From JBEKCD01 sp050015055 (GTDB lineage Archaea; Thermoproteota; Bathyarchaeia; Bathyarchaeales; Bathycorpusculaceae), in the NCBI GenBank assembly GCA_050015055.1, contig JBEKCD010000012.1:1-64000 (forward strand): a DNA stretch of 64,000 nucleotides, in the 5' to 3' direction. Position numbers and translations under genes: made by a program. Under the pieces are notes generated by a model that was not told the origin of the DNA, did not search any database, and saw only the letters and a program-made list of their open reading frames with translations. Below are positions 7,660 through 17,045 of this stretch, in pieces. Every line of letters begins with the position of its first letter. Position 1 is the first letter of the stretch.

Positions 7660-8330
7660 AATCTCAGAGTTCATTGTGTGCGTTTCATACATTCGACTCT
7701 ACTGACGCATCTTACTCTTTCTAACTTTTTCAGTCACTTTACAGACGCGTTATGCTGTTCTATACCGTGCACTGCGGAAGCATGGGCTTTACCGTTCGGA
7801 GTGCATTTATCAATCTTAACGATCATGATGGAGCCAATTCAGCATATTTCGTCCTAGTTTCCGGCGGACTTAACACCCAGCGCGTGCCGTACGGCATGTG
7901 ACGTCCAGTCTGTCGGCGTCTCAGATAGCGAGACGTGCTTCAGGAGAAGCCTGTGAAAGCCGACCACGCCTTTTTTTGTTACGTCTAACATTACGTTTTA
8001 CAAGATCACGGTGTCGTGTTTTTGACCCCCTCTTTTTGTTTGTAATGTCAGAAGTAATGTCGATTGTAACAAACCATGAAGAAGACAGGGCTAGAATGCC
8101 CTTCAGAGCTAATCTGTTCCGTTTATTTGTAACGTCAAATGTAATGTTGCATTGTAACGTTTCTTTGTCGGCCCCTTGTGTCCTCTCCTCGTGCTGTTAC
8201 GTCCGGTGTAACATTTTTCGGCAACAGTTTTTGAGAGAGCAGACATGCGCGGTTTTGGGGAACTTGCCTTTCAGTCATGTGGTAAACGAAAGGGGACCTA
8301 GTCGTAAGATTGCCTTGTTATCAGCGCGTG
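7660..8330. other. 670-bp convergent intergenic region with repeated motifs
   Basis: The ferredoxin gene and the asparagine synthetase homologue converge on this stretch, so it is not an obvious promoter region for either. One frame is open from about 7898 to 8344, but its protein is Arg/Cys/Leu-rich without family character and I do not call it. The notable content is a cluster of imperfect repeats at 7978-8216, listed separately. Confidence 0.5.
7978..8216. repeat. Cluster of four GTAACGTC/GTAATGT repeat units
   Basis: Four related units occur at about 7978-8002, 8039-8070, 8127-8160 and 8195-8216. The middle two are clearest: each holds GTAA(C/T)GTC, GTAATGT and GTAAC half-sites about 11-13 nt apart, roughly one helical turn. 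Unit-to-unit distances are about 60-90 nt and the sequence between units is unrelated. Units 1 and 4 use GTTACGTC. The spacing suits a multi-site protein-binding array; the divergence argues against an active CRISPR. Confidence 0.55.
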
Positions 8331-9806
8331 CTAAGCCACTTTAGTCGTAGGAGCTTGTTCCCCGAATGTTTTTTCAAACACTTTCTGGAGGTATTCGGCC
8401 ATTGGCACCCCTTCTTGTCTGGCAATTTTCTTGAGGGCCTTGTTTATGCCTGTCGTGTACTGGATGGCTCTCTTCGGTCTGTTCACGATGGTTTGTGGCA
8501 GCAGAAGGTCTTTGGCCACCCGCCTTAGGACGAGCTTCCTGAGCGTGTTGCTTGTTCGTTCCATCTTCAACTCCAAGGGTAGATTTATCGCGAATTTCGC
8601 CATGCTGATAGTTGCGAAAGGCAGTCGGAGCTCTACGTTCAAGTGGTTACAGATTTTGGAATCTCTCTCTAGATTGTCTTCATACATTCTAAGGATATCG
8701 TTGAACATCGTCATCTGCGCCTTCTCACTGCCACCTCCTAAATATTCGTCCAGGTACCGCTTGTAGCCGCCGAAAAGCTCGTCCGCCCCTTGCCCGGCCA
8801 GCATCACCCTAAGGTCCATCTCCGCGGTTTTTTCGGCAGTCCAGTATATCGGGATGCCTATGCTCACTTTGACGGGTTGTGGTTCCTCAATGGCGCCGAT
8901 GACTTTCGAGATTGTCTGAAGGACTTCGTGCTCAGTGTGAAGGTAACAGTATAGCGGGAGTTTCAGTTCTTCTGCTGCCTGCTTGGCGTATTCTACTTCC
9001 GGCTCGTTCTCCAAACTTACGTGAATCAGAAGGACGTTACTCCCAGTTTTCTTTGCCAAAGAGGCAATGATGCTGCTGTCCAAGCCGCCTGAGAAAGCAA
9101 TTACCACTTCCTTCAAGCCTGAGACCCTTTCTCTGATAGAATGCTCTAAGAGCGTTCGAAGCCTGCGTGCCGCGGTCTGCATTGTGATTCGCTTTGGTTG
9201 GGAATAAGCGATTGTTCTCGCGACGGTGAATTTGAAACCGCTTCTCTCAACTAGTGACACGCACCCTGGCGGAAATGAAGCTGTCTCCTTCATTCCGATG
9301 CTCCACAATGCTTTCCGTGCAGAAGCTAAGGCTGCAAATTCTGCATTCTCGCCATAATAGAGCGGGCGAACGCCCATAGAGTCTCTAGCTGTTATGATTT
9401 TTTCAGGTTTGGCTATCGCAAAGGCGAAGTCGCCGTTTGTTTTCTTGACGAACACTGTGACCGCCTGTTCAAGGTTCCCCTCCAGCTTTTTCGCTGCGAT
9501 CTCCGCATCAGATTTTGCAGTTTCTACGGGATAGAGTCTTCCATCAAAAACCATTGCCGCATCCTCTAACTTCAACGGTTGAGGCTTGTCTTTGGGAAGA
9601 ATCTTGGAGAACGCGTAACCAACGGCAGTCGAAGACTCTATGTTCGTTTTCTTGAGAATCGAAAGGGATCCTTCTGTCCTCACGGTCGTGGATGAAGCTA
9701 TTCCGTAGGCTTCATAATCATCGGAGTTCATTGTTTCGACCATGGCAAGTGCTGTTCCCACAGCGTTCTCGCCTCTTTTGTTCAGAACTGCCACCAGTGC
9801 GCCCAT
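8331..9806 (-). CDS. Asparagine synthetase (AsnB-like) lacking the Cys2 nucleophile (491 aa)
   Basis: This has the two-domain architecture of class II glutamine amidotransferase plus an AsnB synthetase domain. The ATP pyrophosphatase loop SGGLDSS is at about 239-245, with further synthetase motifs GQGADELFGGYKRY and NVELRLPF. ATG 9806 is followed directly by GGC, so the protein begins M-G-A-L-V-A-V. Family members that use glutamine need Cys at position 2. The glutaminase site therefore appears dead, and the enzyme may use free ammonia or another amine, or adenylate a different carboxylate. The rest of the N-terminal domain, including RDSMGVRPLYYG, is retained. The gene is single and convergent with ferredoxin. 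Confidence 0.8.
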   Translation of the reverse strand: MGALVAVLNKRGENAVGTALAMVETMNSDDYEAYGIASSTTVRTEGSLSILKKTNIESSTAVGYAFSKILPKDKPQPLKLEDAAMVFDGRLYPVETAKSDAEIAAKKLEGNLEQAVTVFVKKTNGDFAFAIAKPEKIITARDSMGVRPLYYGENAEFAALASARKALWSIGMKETASFPPGCVSLVERSGFKFTVARTIAYSQPKRITMQTAARRLRTLLEHSIRERVSGLKEVVIAFSGGLDSSIIASLAKKTGSNVLLIHVSLENEPEVEYAKQAAEELKLPLYCYLHTEHEVLQTISKVIGAIEEPQPVKVSIGIPIYWTAEKTAEMDLRVMLAGQGADELFGGYKRYLDEYLGGGSEKAQMTMFNDILRMYEDNLERDSKICNHLNVELRLPFATISMAKFAINLPLELKMERTSNTLRKLVLRRVAKDLLLPQTIVNRPKRAIQYTTGINKALKKIARQEGVPMAEYLQKVFEKTFGEQAPTTKVA

Positions 9807-9894
9807 TTCAAAGGAACCTTCAGGCTAGTCTCCACACAGTGTTTGGTAAAGCATTAATCTTTAGTCAGCTTACTCTGCATGAGGGATACTGAAG

Positions 9895-11256
9895 TTGCCA
9901 ATTCTCCCCGTTGACACGGGCCGCTATGGCACGCCTGAAATGAAGAAGATTTTCGAGGAGGAGACGCGGGTCCAAAAAATGCTTGACGTTGAGGCTGCTT
10001 TGGTTTGGGCGCACGCCGAAGTGGGGGATATACCTCGAAAGGACGCGGAGAAAATCGCGTCTGTGTGTTTGCTGGAGCGCGTAGAACTGCGCCGAATCAA
10101 GGAAATTGAGCTTGAAATAAAGCATGACGTTGCTTCTCTAGTCAGAGCGTTGGCTGAGGCTTGCGGGCCAAGCGGAGCTTACGTTCATTTGGGCGCTACA
10201 AGCTACGACATCGTGGACACTGCGACTGCTCTGCAACTGAAGGATGCGCTGCAGCTCATCGACGTGAGATTAGGCGACCTTGAAAAGATTCTGATGGAGA
10301 AAGCCTTGAAGTACAAGAACACGTTGATGGTCGGGAGGACCCACGGGCAACACGCGCTGCCAATAACGCTGGGTTTCAAATTTGCCGTTTGGATGCGCGA
10401 GGTTTCCAGGCACATTGAGCGACTTAGACAATGCGAGCAACGGGTTGTAGTTGGAAAAATGAGCGGTGCTGTGGGCACACAGGCGGGTTTGGGAACAAAC
10501 GCTAGGAAGATTCAGAACCTCGTCATGCAACGTTTAGGCATTGAACCTGCCGACATCTCCACCCAAATCGTGCAGAGAGATCGTCATGCTGAAATGGTGT
10601 GCCTGCTGGCTGGAATCGCTTCCACACTGGAGAATTTTGCCACCGAAATTCGCGAACTGCAGAGGCCCGAAATCGGCGAGCTTTCAGAATATTTCGAGGC
10701 AGAAAAGCAGGTTGGCAGTTCAACGATGCCTCATAAACGAAACCCCGAGACTTGTGAAAGAATTTGCGGCTTGGCAAGAATTGCCAGAAGCCTGGTCATT
10801 CCAGCATTGGAGGATGTCACAACCTGGCATGAACGAGATTTGACCCAGTCATCTGCTGAACGCTTCATATTTCCAGAGATATGCATACTGACGGATTACA
10901 TGCTTTTTCTGATGACCAGCATCATCGATGGCTTACACGTTGACGAACAGAAGATGTTAAGCAATATTGGATTGACCCAGGGACGCTTTATGTCCGAAGC
11001 CGTGATGATGGCGGTGGCACAGAAGGGTATGAATCGACAGGAAGCTCACGAACTGATGAGAAAACTGGCATTGAAAAGCGAACGAGAGATGCAACCATTC
11101 AAAGAAATACTTCAGGAAGATAAAGCTGTGAGTAAAAAGCTAGATAAAAAGGAGATAGACAAAGCCTTGAACCCCAGGAACTACCTGGGCACAGCAACGA
11201 GCCAAATTGATTCTGCAATCAAGAAAACAATTGATGAACGCAGAACGAGAGGATAA
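9895..11256 (+). CDS. purB: Adenylosuccinate lyase (453 aa)
   Basis: It cleaves adenylosuccinate to AMP and fumarate, and SAICAR to AICAR, in purine synthesis. The start is TTG 9895 (GAGGGA upstream), giving the typical N-terminus PILPVDTGRYGTPEM. Motifs include VGRTHGQHALP near 144, the catalytic signature SSTMPHKRNPETCERI near 277, and a helical C-terminal domain. Length is normal for archaeal and Gram-positive PurB. It is divergent from the asparagine synthetase homologue, with 88 bp between them, and convergent with hel308. Confidence 0.95.
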   Translation: MPILPVDTGRYGTPEMKKIFEEETRVQKMLDVEAALVWAHAEVGDIPRKDAEKIASVCLLERVELRRIKEIELEIKHDVASLVRALAEACGPSGAYVHLGATSYDIVDTATALQLKDALQLIDVRLGDLEKILMEKALKYKNTLMVGRTHGQHALPITLGFKFAVWMREVSRHIERLRQCEQRVVVGKMSGAVGTQAGLGTNARKIQNLVMQRLGIEPADISTQIVQRDRHAEMVCLLAGIASTLENFATEIRELQRPEIGELSEYFEAEKQVGSSTMPHKRNPETCERICGLARIARSLVIPALEDVTTWHERDLTQSSAERFIFPEICILTDYMLFLMTSIIDGLHVDEQKMLSNIGLTQGRFMSEAVMMAVAQKGMNRQEAHELMRKLALKSEREMQPFKEILQEDKAVSKKLDKKEIDKALNPRNYLGTATSQIDSAIKKTIDERRTRG

Positions 11257-11350
11257 ACGATGCCATAGTAAATAGCCGTTGTTTGAAGCGTGTGAGGATC
11301 GTTGGGTTCTAATAACCGAAAGTACAGTCCGCCGCTGAGGGTCATGTCGG

Positions 11351-13582
11351 TCAGTACTCTGTTAGAGCTTTTTGTTTCCATTCTGCCTCTCTTTCAAGCT
11401 CTTCCAGCGCTTCTCTCTTGACAAAGCCGCCGACTTGCTCCTTTATCTTCTTGGCAAGCTTGGGTCCAATCAATGGCAAACTGGCCAGGTCATTCAGAGA
11501 TGCCCGTTTTATCTCTTCCGCTGATTTGTATCCGGCGTTGTAGATTATGCGCCCGCGAACCCTGCCAACTCCTTCCAGCTTCACCAGCGGCAACAGCTCT
11601 TTCTTAACCCCTTTCTCTACTCTCCGATTGACTTCAAGAATCTGGGGCAGCATCTGTCTATTGCCGAAGAGTTGTGCGAGTTCATCTGTGGCGTGGAGTA
11701 GCCACTTGGCGTTTTCAATCGTCCTGTAAAGATCTCCTGGCTGCACTCTGAACTTTTCGATCAGTTGCTCTTCGCTCACCTCTTCAATCCACGCGCCCAA
11801 GGTCATGGCTGTTTTGACTTCTCCGAGAAACTGTTCGTAGGTTATGTTGTCTTGCCACTCGTCTGGTGGAGCTATTAAAAGCTCTTGTTTGTGCTGCTCT
11901 AGAAAAACCGCAATCTCATCTTGCTCCCTTGTGTAAGGTCGCAATACGGGACCCATGTCGGGGGTGTGGGCGATCATCTGTAACAAGCTGAAATCCGTCA
12001 GGAGTGCCGGTTCTTGCCTCAGAGCGTCGCGGATTATCACGGCTGAGAACGGGTCGATGTAGAGTTCGCTGACCCGTTTTCCGAATCTTGTGGCGTTGAT
12101 GTCTTCGCCGAAGACTTCTATCATGTCCTCATCATAAAGATACTTGAGGATTTTGGCCACTATGCCCTTGATGGCGTTGACGTCGTACTGGAAAGCATAA
12201 AAGGTCTTGCCGAAGAACTCGTAGATTCCACGCTCCGTGTGAGCATAGTCCGCTGCAACAGTGGCCAGCACATGAGTCCTCATTATCCTTTCAACGGCGA
12301 GCCTGGACCAGATGCGTTCTGGCCTCGCGAGAATGTAGCTCTCCAGCAGATAATCTGCCTCGTCGTTGGTTTTGGCCACGAGTATGGCTTCGCCTGTCTT
12401 GTCGTATTTTGGTCTCCCAGCCCTGCCGGCCATCTGCTTGTACTCCAACACGCTGATTGGGTAGTAGCCGTAACCTGCTTCGTATCGCCGGTAATCTTGT
12501 ATGACTACCGTTCTGGCCGGCAGGTTTACGCCGAAAGCCAACGTCGGCGTTGCTGTCAGAACCTTGATTCTCCCCTGTCTGAACCCATCCTCTATCAACT
12601 TTCGGTGACCCCCGCCTAAGCCAGCGTGATGGAAAGCAGTGCCGCACTTGACCAGTTCGGCAAGCGACTCGCCGAGCGACGTTCTCTCTCCCACAGCTAA
12701 GATGCGGTTTGCATCGTGCTCCAACGACCGCTTGGCAGGCTTAGATAAAACTGACTCGATTTCGCCAGCAATTCTCTTGGCCAGAACGGCCGCGTTCTTC
12801 CGTGTAGAAGCGAAAACCAAGGCCTGTCCTCCGGTCCTAACAGTGTTCAAAACCAAGTTCAATGTTGGATCGCGCGTTTTCTTCTCAAGCTTTCGGGCGT
12901 CCCCGTCGCGGTATTGGATTTCTTCATTAAGCAGAACCCCTTCCTTTAGAGCAACGGGTCGCCATTCGGTTGTGACGTAATCTGCTTTAAGCCACTGGGC
13001 GATCTCGTCCACGTTGTTTATCGTTGCACTTAGGGCCAAGATCTGCACCTCAGGATTGGTAACCATCAGTCTCGCCAGAACCACCTCAAGCGTCGGTCCG
13101 CGCTCAGCTTCATTTAACAAGTGAATCTCATCCGCAACTACGAGGGAAATTTCATCCATCCACTTGGTCCTGTGCCTCAAGAGTGAATCGGCTTTTTCAT
13201 TAGTAGTGATGATTACGTCAAATCTCTCCAACCAAGCGTCGGTGCTGTCAAAGTCGCCTGTGCTGATTCCAACCCTTATCTTTCTTCCACTCTTCTTGAT
13301 TATCGAGGTGTACTTTTTGAACTCTTCAAACTTCTCGTTTGCCAACGCCCTCAGAGGTGTCAGGTAAATGGCCTTTCCGTTTCTTTCCAGTACGTGTTTT
13401 AAGGCGCAAAACTCCGCTACCAGAGTTTTCCCGGAAGCGGTTGGACTGGCCAAAACGAGGTTTTTTCCTTCAAGAGCCCCTGCCTTTATCGCCTCCTCCT
13501 GCGGAGGGTAGAGTTCAACAATTCCAGATTTGATTGTCAATTCCTTGACGGCTTCTGGTATGGACAGTTCCGCTACTTTCAC
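11351..13582 (-). CDS. hel308: Hel308-type Ski2-like DNA helicase (743 aa)
   Basis: An archaeal superfamily 2, 3'-5' helicase acting on stalled forks and recombination intermediates. Motif I ASPTASGKT is at residues 45-53, the Q-motif region is YPPQEEAI, and the DEAD-box variant DEIH is near 148. Motif VI (QMAGRAGRPKYD) is present. A winged-helix and ratchet region follows, and the end carries helix-hairpin-helix repeats (LVKLEGVGRVRGR, then SLPLIGPKLAKKI). The start is GTG 13582. Length is near 700-750, as expected for the family. It is monocistronic and convergent with purB. Confidence 0.95.
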   Translation of the reverse strand: MKVAELSIPEAVKELTIKSGIVELYPPQEEAIKAGALEGKNLVLASPTASGKTLVAEFCALKHVLERNGKAIYLTPLRALANEKFEEFKKYTSIIKKSGRKIRVGISTGDFDSTDAWLERFDVIITTNEKADSLLRHRTKWMDEISLVVADEIHLLNEAERGPTLEVVLARLMVTNPEVQILALSATINNVDEIAQWLKADYVTTEWRPVALKEGVLLNEEIQYRDGDARKLEKKTRDPTLNLVLNTVRTGGQALVFASTRKNAAVLAKRIAGEIESVLSKPAKRSLEHDANRILAVGERTSLGESLAELVKCGTAFHHAGLGGGHRKLIEDGFRQGRIKVLTATPTLAFGVNLPARTVVIQDYRRYEAGYGYYPISVLEYKQMAGRAGRPKYDKTGEAILVAKTNDEADYLLESYILARPERIWSRLAVERIMRTHVLATVAADYAHTERGIYEFFGKTFYAFQYDVNAIKGIVAKILKYLYDEDMIEVFGEDINATRFGKRVSELYIDPFSAVIIRDALRQEPALLTDFSLLQMIAHTPDMGPVLRPYTREQDEIAVFLEQHKQELLIAPPDEWQDNITYEQFLGEVKTAMTLGAWIEEVSEEQLIEKFRVQPGDLYRTIENAKWLLHATDELAQLFGNRQMLPQILEVNRRVEKGVKKELLPLVKLEGVGRVRGRIIYNAGYKSAEEIKRASLNDLASLPLIGPKLAKKIKEQVGGFVKREALEELEREAEWKQKALTEY

Positions 13583-13742
13583 TTGACCGCGCCCATCTCT
13601 TTCGTTACAACAGGTTTAGCAGGATGGTCATTTAAAGCGTTGCGCAAGCTCGAAATTTCGGTTTTTCTGGGTTAGGCTTTTTTATTAGAGAAAGTGAATA
13701 GTGAGAGTGAACAAAAGAATTCGCGCGTCGAAGGCTTGAGTC

Positions 13743-14969
13743 ATGATGATTGAAAACGTGAAAGAGCTGTTGAAAGCGCATGAAGGTTTAGAATGTGACG
13801 TTTACCTAGACAATGAAAATTCGAGCAGGGTTCCTGATGAAGTGATCAATGCGATGCTTCCCTATTTTAATAAGCGTGCATACGGAAATCCGACGCTGAC
13901 TCATAAACCTGGCTGGGAAGCTTTCGAAACGATAATGGAATCAGCACAGAAAATCGCGTCCTTCCTAGGCTGTAAAACGCTAGAAGAAATCAACTTCACA
14001 CCCGGAGAAACTGAAGCAAACAACTTGGCATTCTTGGGAACGACACCTTCAATGAGGGATAAGGGCAAGAAAATTGTGATTTCAGAGATTGAGCCGACAA
14101 ACGTGTTGAACGTTGCGGAAATGCTTCAGAAAAGCGGCTTTACGTTGACGAAAATTCCCGTAGATGACGAAGGCTTCATAAACCTTGAGAGATTGAAGGA
14201 AGCGGTTGACAAGGAAACAATTCTTGTAAGCCTGTCAACAGCAAACCACGAGATTGGGACGATACAGCCGATAAAAGAAGCTATAAAAATAGTTAAGGAC
14301 AAGAACCCTGCGACGGTTTTTCACACGGACGCCTCAGACGCATACGGAAAGATTCCGTTCAACGTGCAAGACCTTGACGTAGACTTGGCAACGCTCAGCA
14401 GCTACAAGATATCAGGGCCTCGCGGAATAGGCGCCTTGTACGTGAAAGAACGCGTGAACGTTGACAAAATCTTGGAAGGCCAGATAGGAACACAAAGACT
14501 GTGGCCCGGCGTTGAAAACACTCCGTTAATCGTCGGTTTCACAAAAGCATCCGAACTGGCTTTCGAAAACTTCGAAGAAGGAACGAATCGCCTGCGAAAG
14601 CTTCGGGACAAATTGACCGAAGGAATTTCCAACAGAGTGTCTGACGTGTTGCTTAACGGACCGAAAGGACAGAAGAGGGTGCCTGACAACGCGAACATAA
14701 GTTTCTTGAGATGCGAGGGAGAAGCGTTAACGATCGAGTTAAGCCTGAGCGGCGTCTACGTTTCAAGTGGAAGCGCGTGTTCCAGAAGACTCTTGCAGCC
14801 GAGCCACGTTCTTGTTGCCATAGGCAGAAAGTTTGATCAAGCTCACGGCAGCATATTGATGAAAGTCACCAGATATCACACCGAAGAGGAGATAAACTGC
14901 GCTTTGGATGTTATCCCACAAGGTGTTGAAAGAATAAGAGGGATAACTGGGTCCACAGGAGCGGAATAG
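13743..14969 (+). CDS. Cysteine desulfurase, NifS/IscS class (408 aa)
   Basis: A PLP enzyme that mobilises sulfur from cysteine for Fe-S assembly. Visible are LSTANHEIGTIQP (cofactor-stacking His region), HTDASDAYGK, the PLP-binding Lys in SSYKISGPRG near 222, and the persulfide Cys in SGSACSRR near 345, on the longer class I loop. It is the first gene of a four-gene operon, with the next start 1 nt after its stop. Downstream lie an IscU scaffold and a second desulfurase of the SufS class, so two sulfur donors appear to share one scaffold. Confidence 0.9.
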   Translation: MMIENVKELLKAHEGLECDVYLDNENSSRVPDEVINAMLPYFNKRAYGNPTLTHKPGWEAFETIMESAQKIASFLGCKTLEEINFTPGETEANNLAFLGTTPSMRDKGKKIVISEIEPTNVLNVAEMLQKSGFTLTKIPVDDEGFINLERLKEAVDKETILVSLSTANHEIGTIQPIKEAIKIVKDKNPATVFHTDASDAYGKIPFNVQDLDVDLATLSSYKISGPRGIGALYVKERVNVDKILEGQIGTQRLWPGVENTPLIVGFTKASELAFENFEEGTNRLRKLRDKLTEGISNRVSDVLLNGPKGQKRVPDNANISFLRCEGEALTIELSLSGVYVSSGSACSRRLLQPSHVLVAIGRKFDQAHGSILMKVTRYHTEEEINCALDVIPQGVERIRGITGSTGAE

Positions 14970-14970
14970 T

Positions 14971-15468
14971 GTGTCACGTGCACCGTTACCGTACAACCCC
15001 AAAATACTTGAACTGTTTAAGAATCCCAAAAACCTGGGAAAAATGGAAGACGCCACTGTTGTTTCAGTTGCAGGAAACCCGATGTGCGGGGACATGATAA
15101 CTTTCTATCTGAAAATCAATGATCAAGACGTTATCGAAAAAGCGTCCTTCGAAAGTTACGGTTGCGCAGCAAACATAGCCACGTCAAGCATAGTCACGGA
15201 AATGATTAAGGGAATGAAGCTTGAAGACGCTTGGAAAATCTCCTATCAAAGTGTGACGGAAGCGGTGGGTGGACTTCCCAGCGTCAAGTTTCACTGCGGC
15301 ATATTGGCAGTTGGAGCGCTTAAGAGGGCCATAAGAAAATACTTTGAAAAAAAGGTGGCTCCGAGCTGGTTGCAGACGGAGCCGAGCTTTGAGGAGAAGC
15401 AGGCGTTGGAAGAGGAAGAACTGGCAAGAATGCTTTCCAAGAGGATGAAGGCGGCTGAGGGAAAATAG
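14971..15468 (+). CDS. IscU/NifU-N-type Fe-S scaffold protein (165 aa)
   Basis: It assembles Fe-S clusters on three conserved cysteines, seen as NPMCGD (about 38, with the adjacent Asp), YGCAANIATSS (about 65) and FHCGILAVGALKRAI (about 108). The start is GTG 14971. Beyond the usual 125-130 residues there is a charged C-terminal extension of about 40 residues (EEKQALEEEELARMLSKRM), probably helical, which might mediate partner choice. The stop overlaps the next start by one base, supporting translational coupling with the second desulfurase. Confidence 0.9.
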   Translation: MSRAPLPYNPKILELFKNPKNLGKMEDATVVSVAGNPMCGDMITFYLKINDQDVIEKASFESYGCAANIATSSIVTEMIKGMKLEDAWKISYQSVTEAVGGLPSVKFHCGILAVGALKRAIRKYFEKKVAPSWLQTEPSFEEKQALEEEELARMLSKRMKAAEGK

Positions 15469-16703
15469 TGCTGGATCCCCGCGAGATTCGGGAAGATTTT
15501 CCTATCCTCAAACGAAAAGTGAACGACAACCCGCTCATCTACTTTGACAACGCAGCAACCTCGCAAAAACCAAAACAGGTCATTGACGCCATCAAGGATT
15601 TCTACGAGAACCACAACGCTAACGTTCACAGAGCCGTCCACACCCTTTCACAGGAAGCCACAGAACTCTACGAGAGTGCGCATGAAGAGGTTGCGAGGTT
15701 CATTAACGCAAAGGGGATGGAAGAGACAGTTTTTGTGAGAGGAACGACGGAAGCGATAAACCTCGTGGCTTACGCTTGGGGGCTTCACAACCTCAAGAGA
15801 GGCGACGAAATCGTCGTGTCGTTGATGGAGCATCACAGCAACATCGTTCCTTGGGAGATAATATCTGGAATCACCAAGGCAAACGTGAAGTACGGTGAAG
15901 TCCACGACGACGGAACCTTGGATTATGAGTCCTTTGAAAATCTGATATCAAGAAAGACCAGGATGGTCTGCCTTTCCCACGTGTCAAACGTCACTGGAAT
16001 CATAAATGACGTTAAGAGGGTAACAAAAGTCGCCCATGAAAACGGCGCTTTGGCACTTATAGATGGAGCCCAGTCCGTTCCGCATATCCCAGTTAACGTT
16101 AAAGAGTTGGACGCTGATTTCCTTGCCTTTTCCGGCCATAAAATGTTGGGTCCAACGGGAATAGGCGTGCTCTATGGCAAGAAGGATATTCTTGAAAGCA
16201 TGAAACCCTTTCATGGGGGAGGAGAGATGATACGAGAAGTCTCCTTCAACCCGAAAACAAAGCGCTGCTCAATCTCTTGGAACGTTCTGCCGTGGAAGTT
16301 CGAGGCCGGAACACCGAACATCTGCGGCGGCGTGGGTTTGATGGAGGCTGTGAGGTACCTCAAGCGGATAGGTATGGAAAACGTGAAGGCCCATGAAGAG
16401 ATGCTGACGAAATACGCTCTTCCACGTATGAAAAGCTGCAAGAAATGCAAAATCTTTGGAACGCAAGACACGTCTGTCAAGTGTGGGATTATCCCGTTTG
16501 GAATAGACGGGCTTAGTTCACATGATGTTGCCTTGTTTCTTGACAATTATGGCATAATGGCCAGAAGCGGCTTCCACTGTGCCCAACCGTTACATGAGGT
16601 GTTCAAGCTGAGCTCAACTGCAAGGGCTAGCTTTTACATATATAATACTCGTGAGGAGATTGACCGGTTCGCTGAAGTCCTGAAGGAGATTGGCCGGTTC
16701 TAA
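15468..16703 (+). CDS. sufS: Cysteine desulfurase, SufS class (411 aa)
   Basis: A group II PLP-dependent cysteine desulfurase. The opening is of SufS type (YFDNAATSQKPKQVIDAI); the PLP Lys lies in FSGHKMLGPTGIGVLYG near 225, and the active-site Cys in RSGFHCAQPLH near 370. The start GTG overlaps the IscU stop, and its own stop overlaps the next ATG (TAATG). It is distinct from the IscS-like enzyme two genes upstream. SufBCD are not in this window. Role in cluster assembly with the upstream scaffold is well supported by context. Confidence 0.92.
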   Translation: MLDPREIREDFPILKRKVNDNPLIYFDNAATSQKPKQVIDAIKDFYENHNANVHRAVHTLSQEATELYESAHEEVARFINAKGMEETVFVRGTTEAINLVAYAWGLHNLKRGDEIVVSLMEHHSNIVPWEIISGITKANVKYGEVHDDGTLDYESFENLISRKTRMVCLSHVSNVTGIINDVKRVTKVAHENGALALIDGAQSVPHIPVNVKELDADFLAFSGHKMLGPTGIGVLYGKKDILESMKPFHGGGEMIREVSFNPKTKRCSISWNVLPWKFEAGTPNICGGVGLMEAVRYLKRIGMENVKAHEEMLTKYALPRMKSCKKCKIFGTQDTSVKCGIIPFGIDGLSSHDVALFLDNYGIMARSGFHCAQPLHEVFKLSSTARASFYIYNTREEIDRFAEVLKEIGRF

Positions 16704-16972
16704 TGGTCACAGTAGAGGATTACGTGGCTAGAACTGAGGGCACGTGCGGCAAGGAACAAGACGTCATCGTGATGTTCAAGTTCGACAAGAAAGATGAGGC
16801 AGTCAAGAAGATTCTGGCAAAGGCCACTCTTAAGAAATCCATTGCCGGGATAGTTTTCGAATTGACGTTTGGGAAATTTTCTTTTCGATTATACGGAAGC
16901 GGCAAAGCCATTTTTCGAGACTTAAAAAACAAGGAAGAGTTAACCACTCTTCTGTCAGAACTCTTAACATAA
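16703..16972 (+). CDS. Small conserved-looking protein of Fe-S operon (89 aa)
   Basis: Translationally coupled to the SufS gene through TAATG. The protein has an alpha/beta pattern: a strand-helix unit (DVIVMFKFDKKDEAVKKIL), then a hydrophobic strand (IAGIVFELTFGKFSFRLYG) and a closing helix (NKEELTTLLSELL). The phrase GSGKAIFRDLKNKEELTTLL recalls TBP-like or Pcc1-like small alpha/beta domains, but this is only a pattern likeness. A single Cys (TCGKE) is present. Operon position suggests an accessory role in Fe-S assembly or sulfur transfer. I do not recognise the family. Confidence 0.65.
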   Translation: MVTVEDYVARTEGTCGKEQDVIVMFKFDKKDEAVKKILAKATLKKSIAGIVFELTFGKFSFRLYGSGKAIFRDLKNKEELTTLLSELLT

Positions 16973-17045
16973 TCCTCGCCACTCTCAAAACGCAAGCGCG
17001 CGCCAACTGGTCACCCACCGCGGTTTTGAAGAGATATAGATACGA

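Noticed and set aside
7978..8216. CRISPR array
   Set aside because: Units differ from each other, spacing is uneven and there are no cas genes; a binding-site cluster fits better.
7898..8344. 148-aa open frame over the repeat region
   Set aside because: Arg/Cys/Leu-rich product, no SD and no family features; it overlaps the end of the asparagine synthetase homologue on the other strand.
12239..12619. Plus-strand frames inside hel308
   Set aside because: Shadows of the helicase coding sequence; no start signals or domains.
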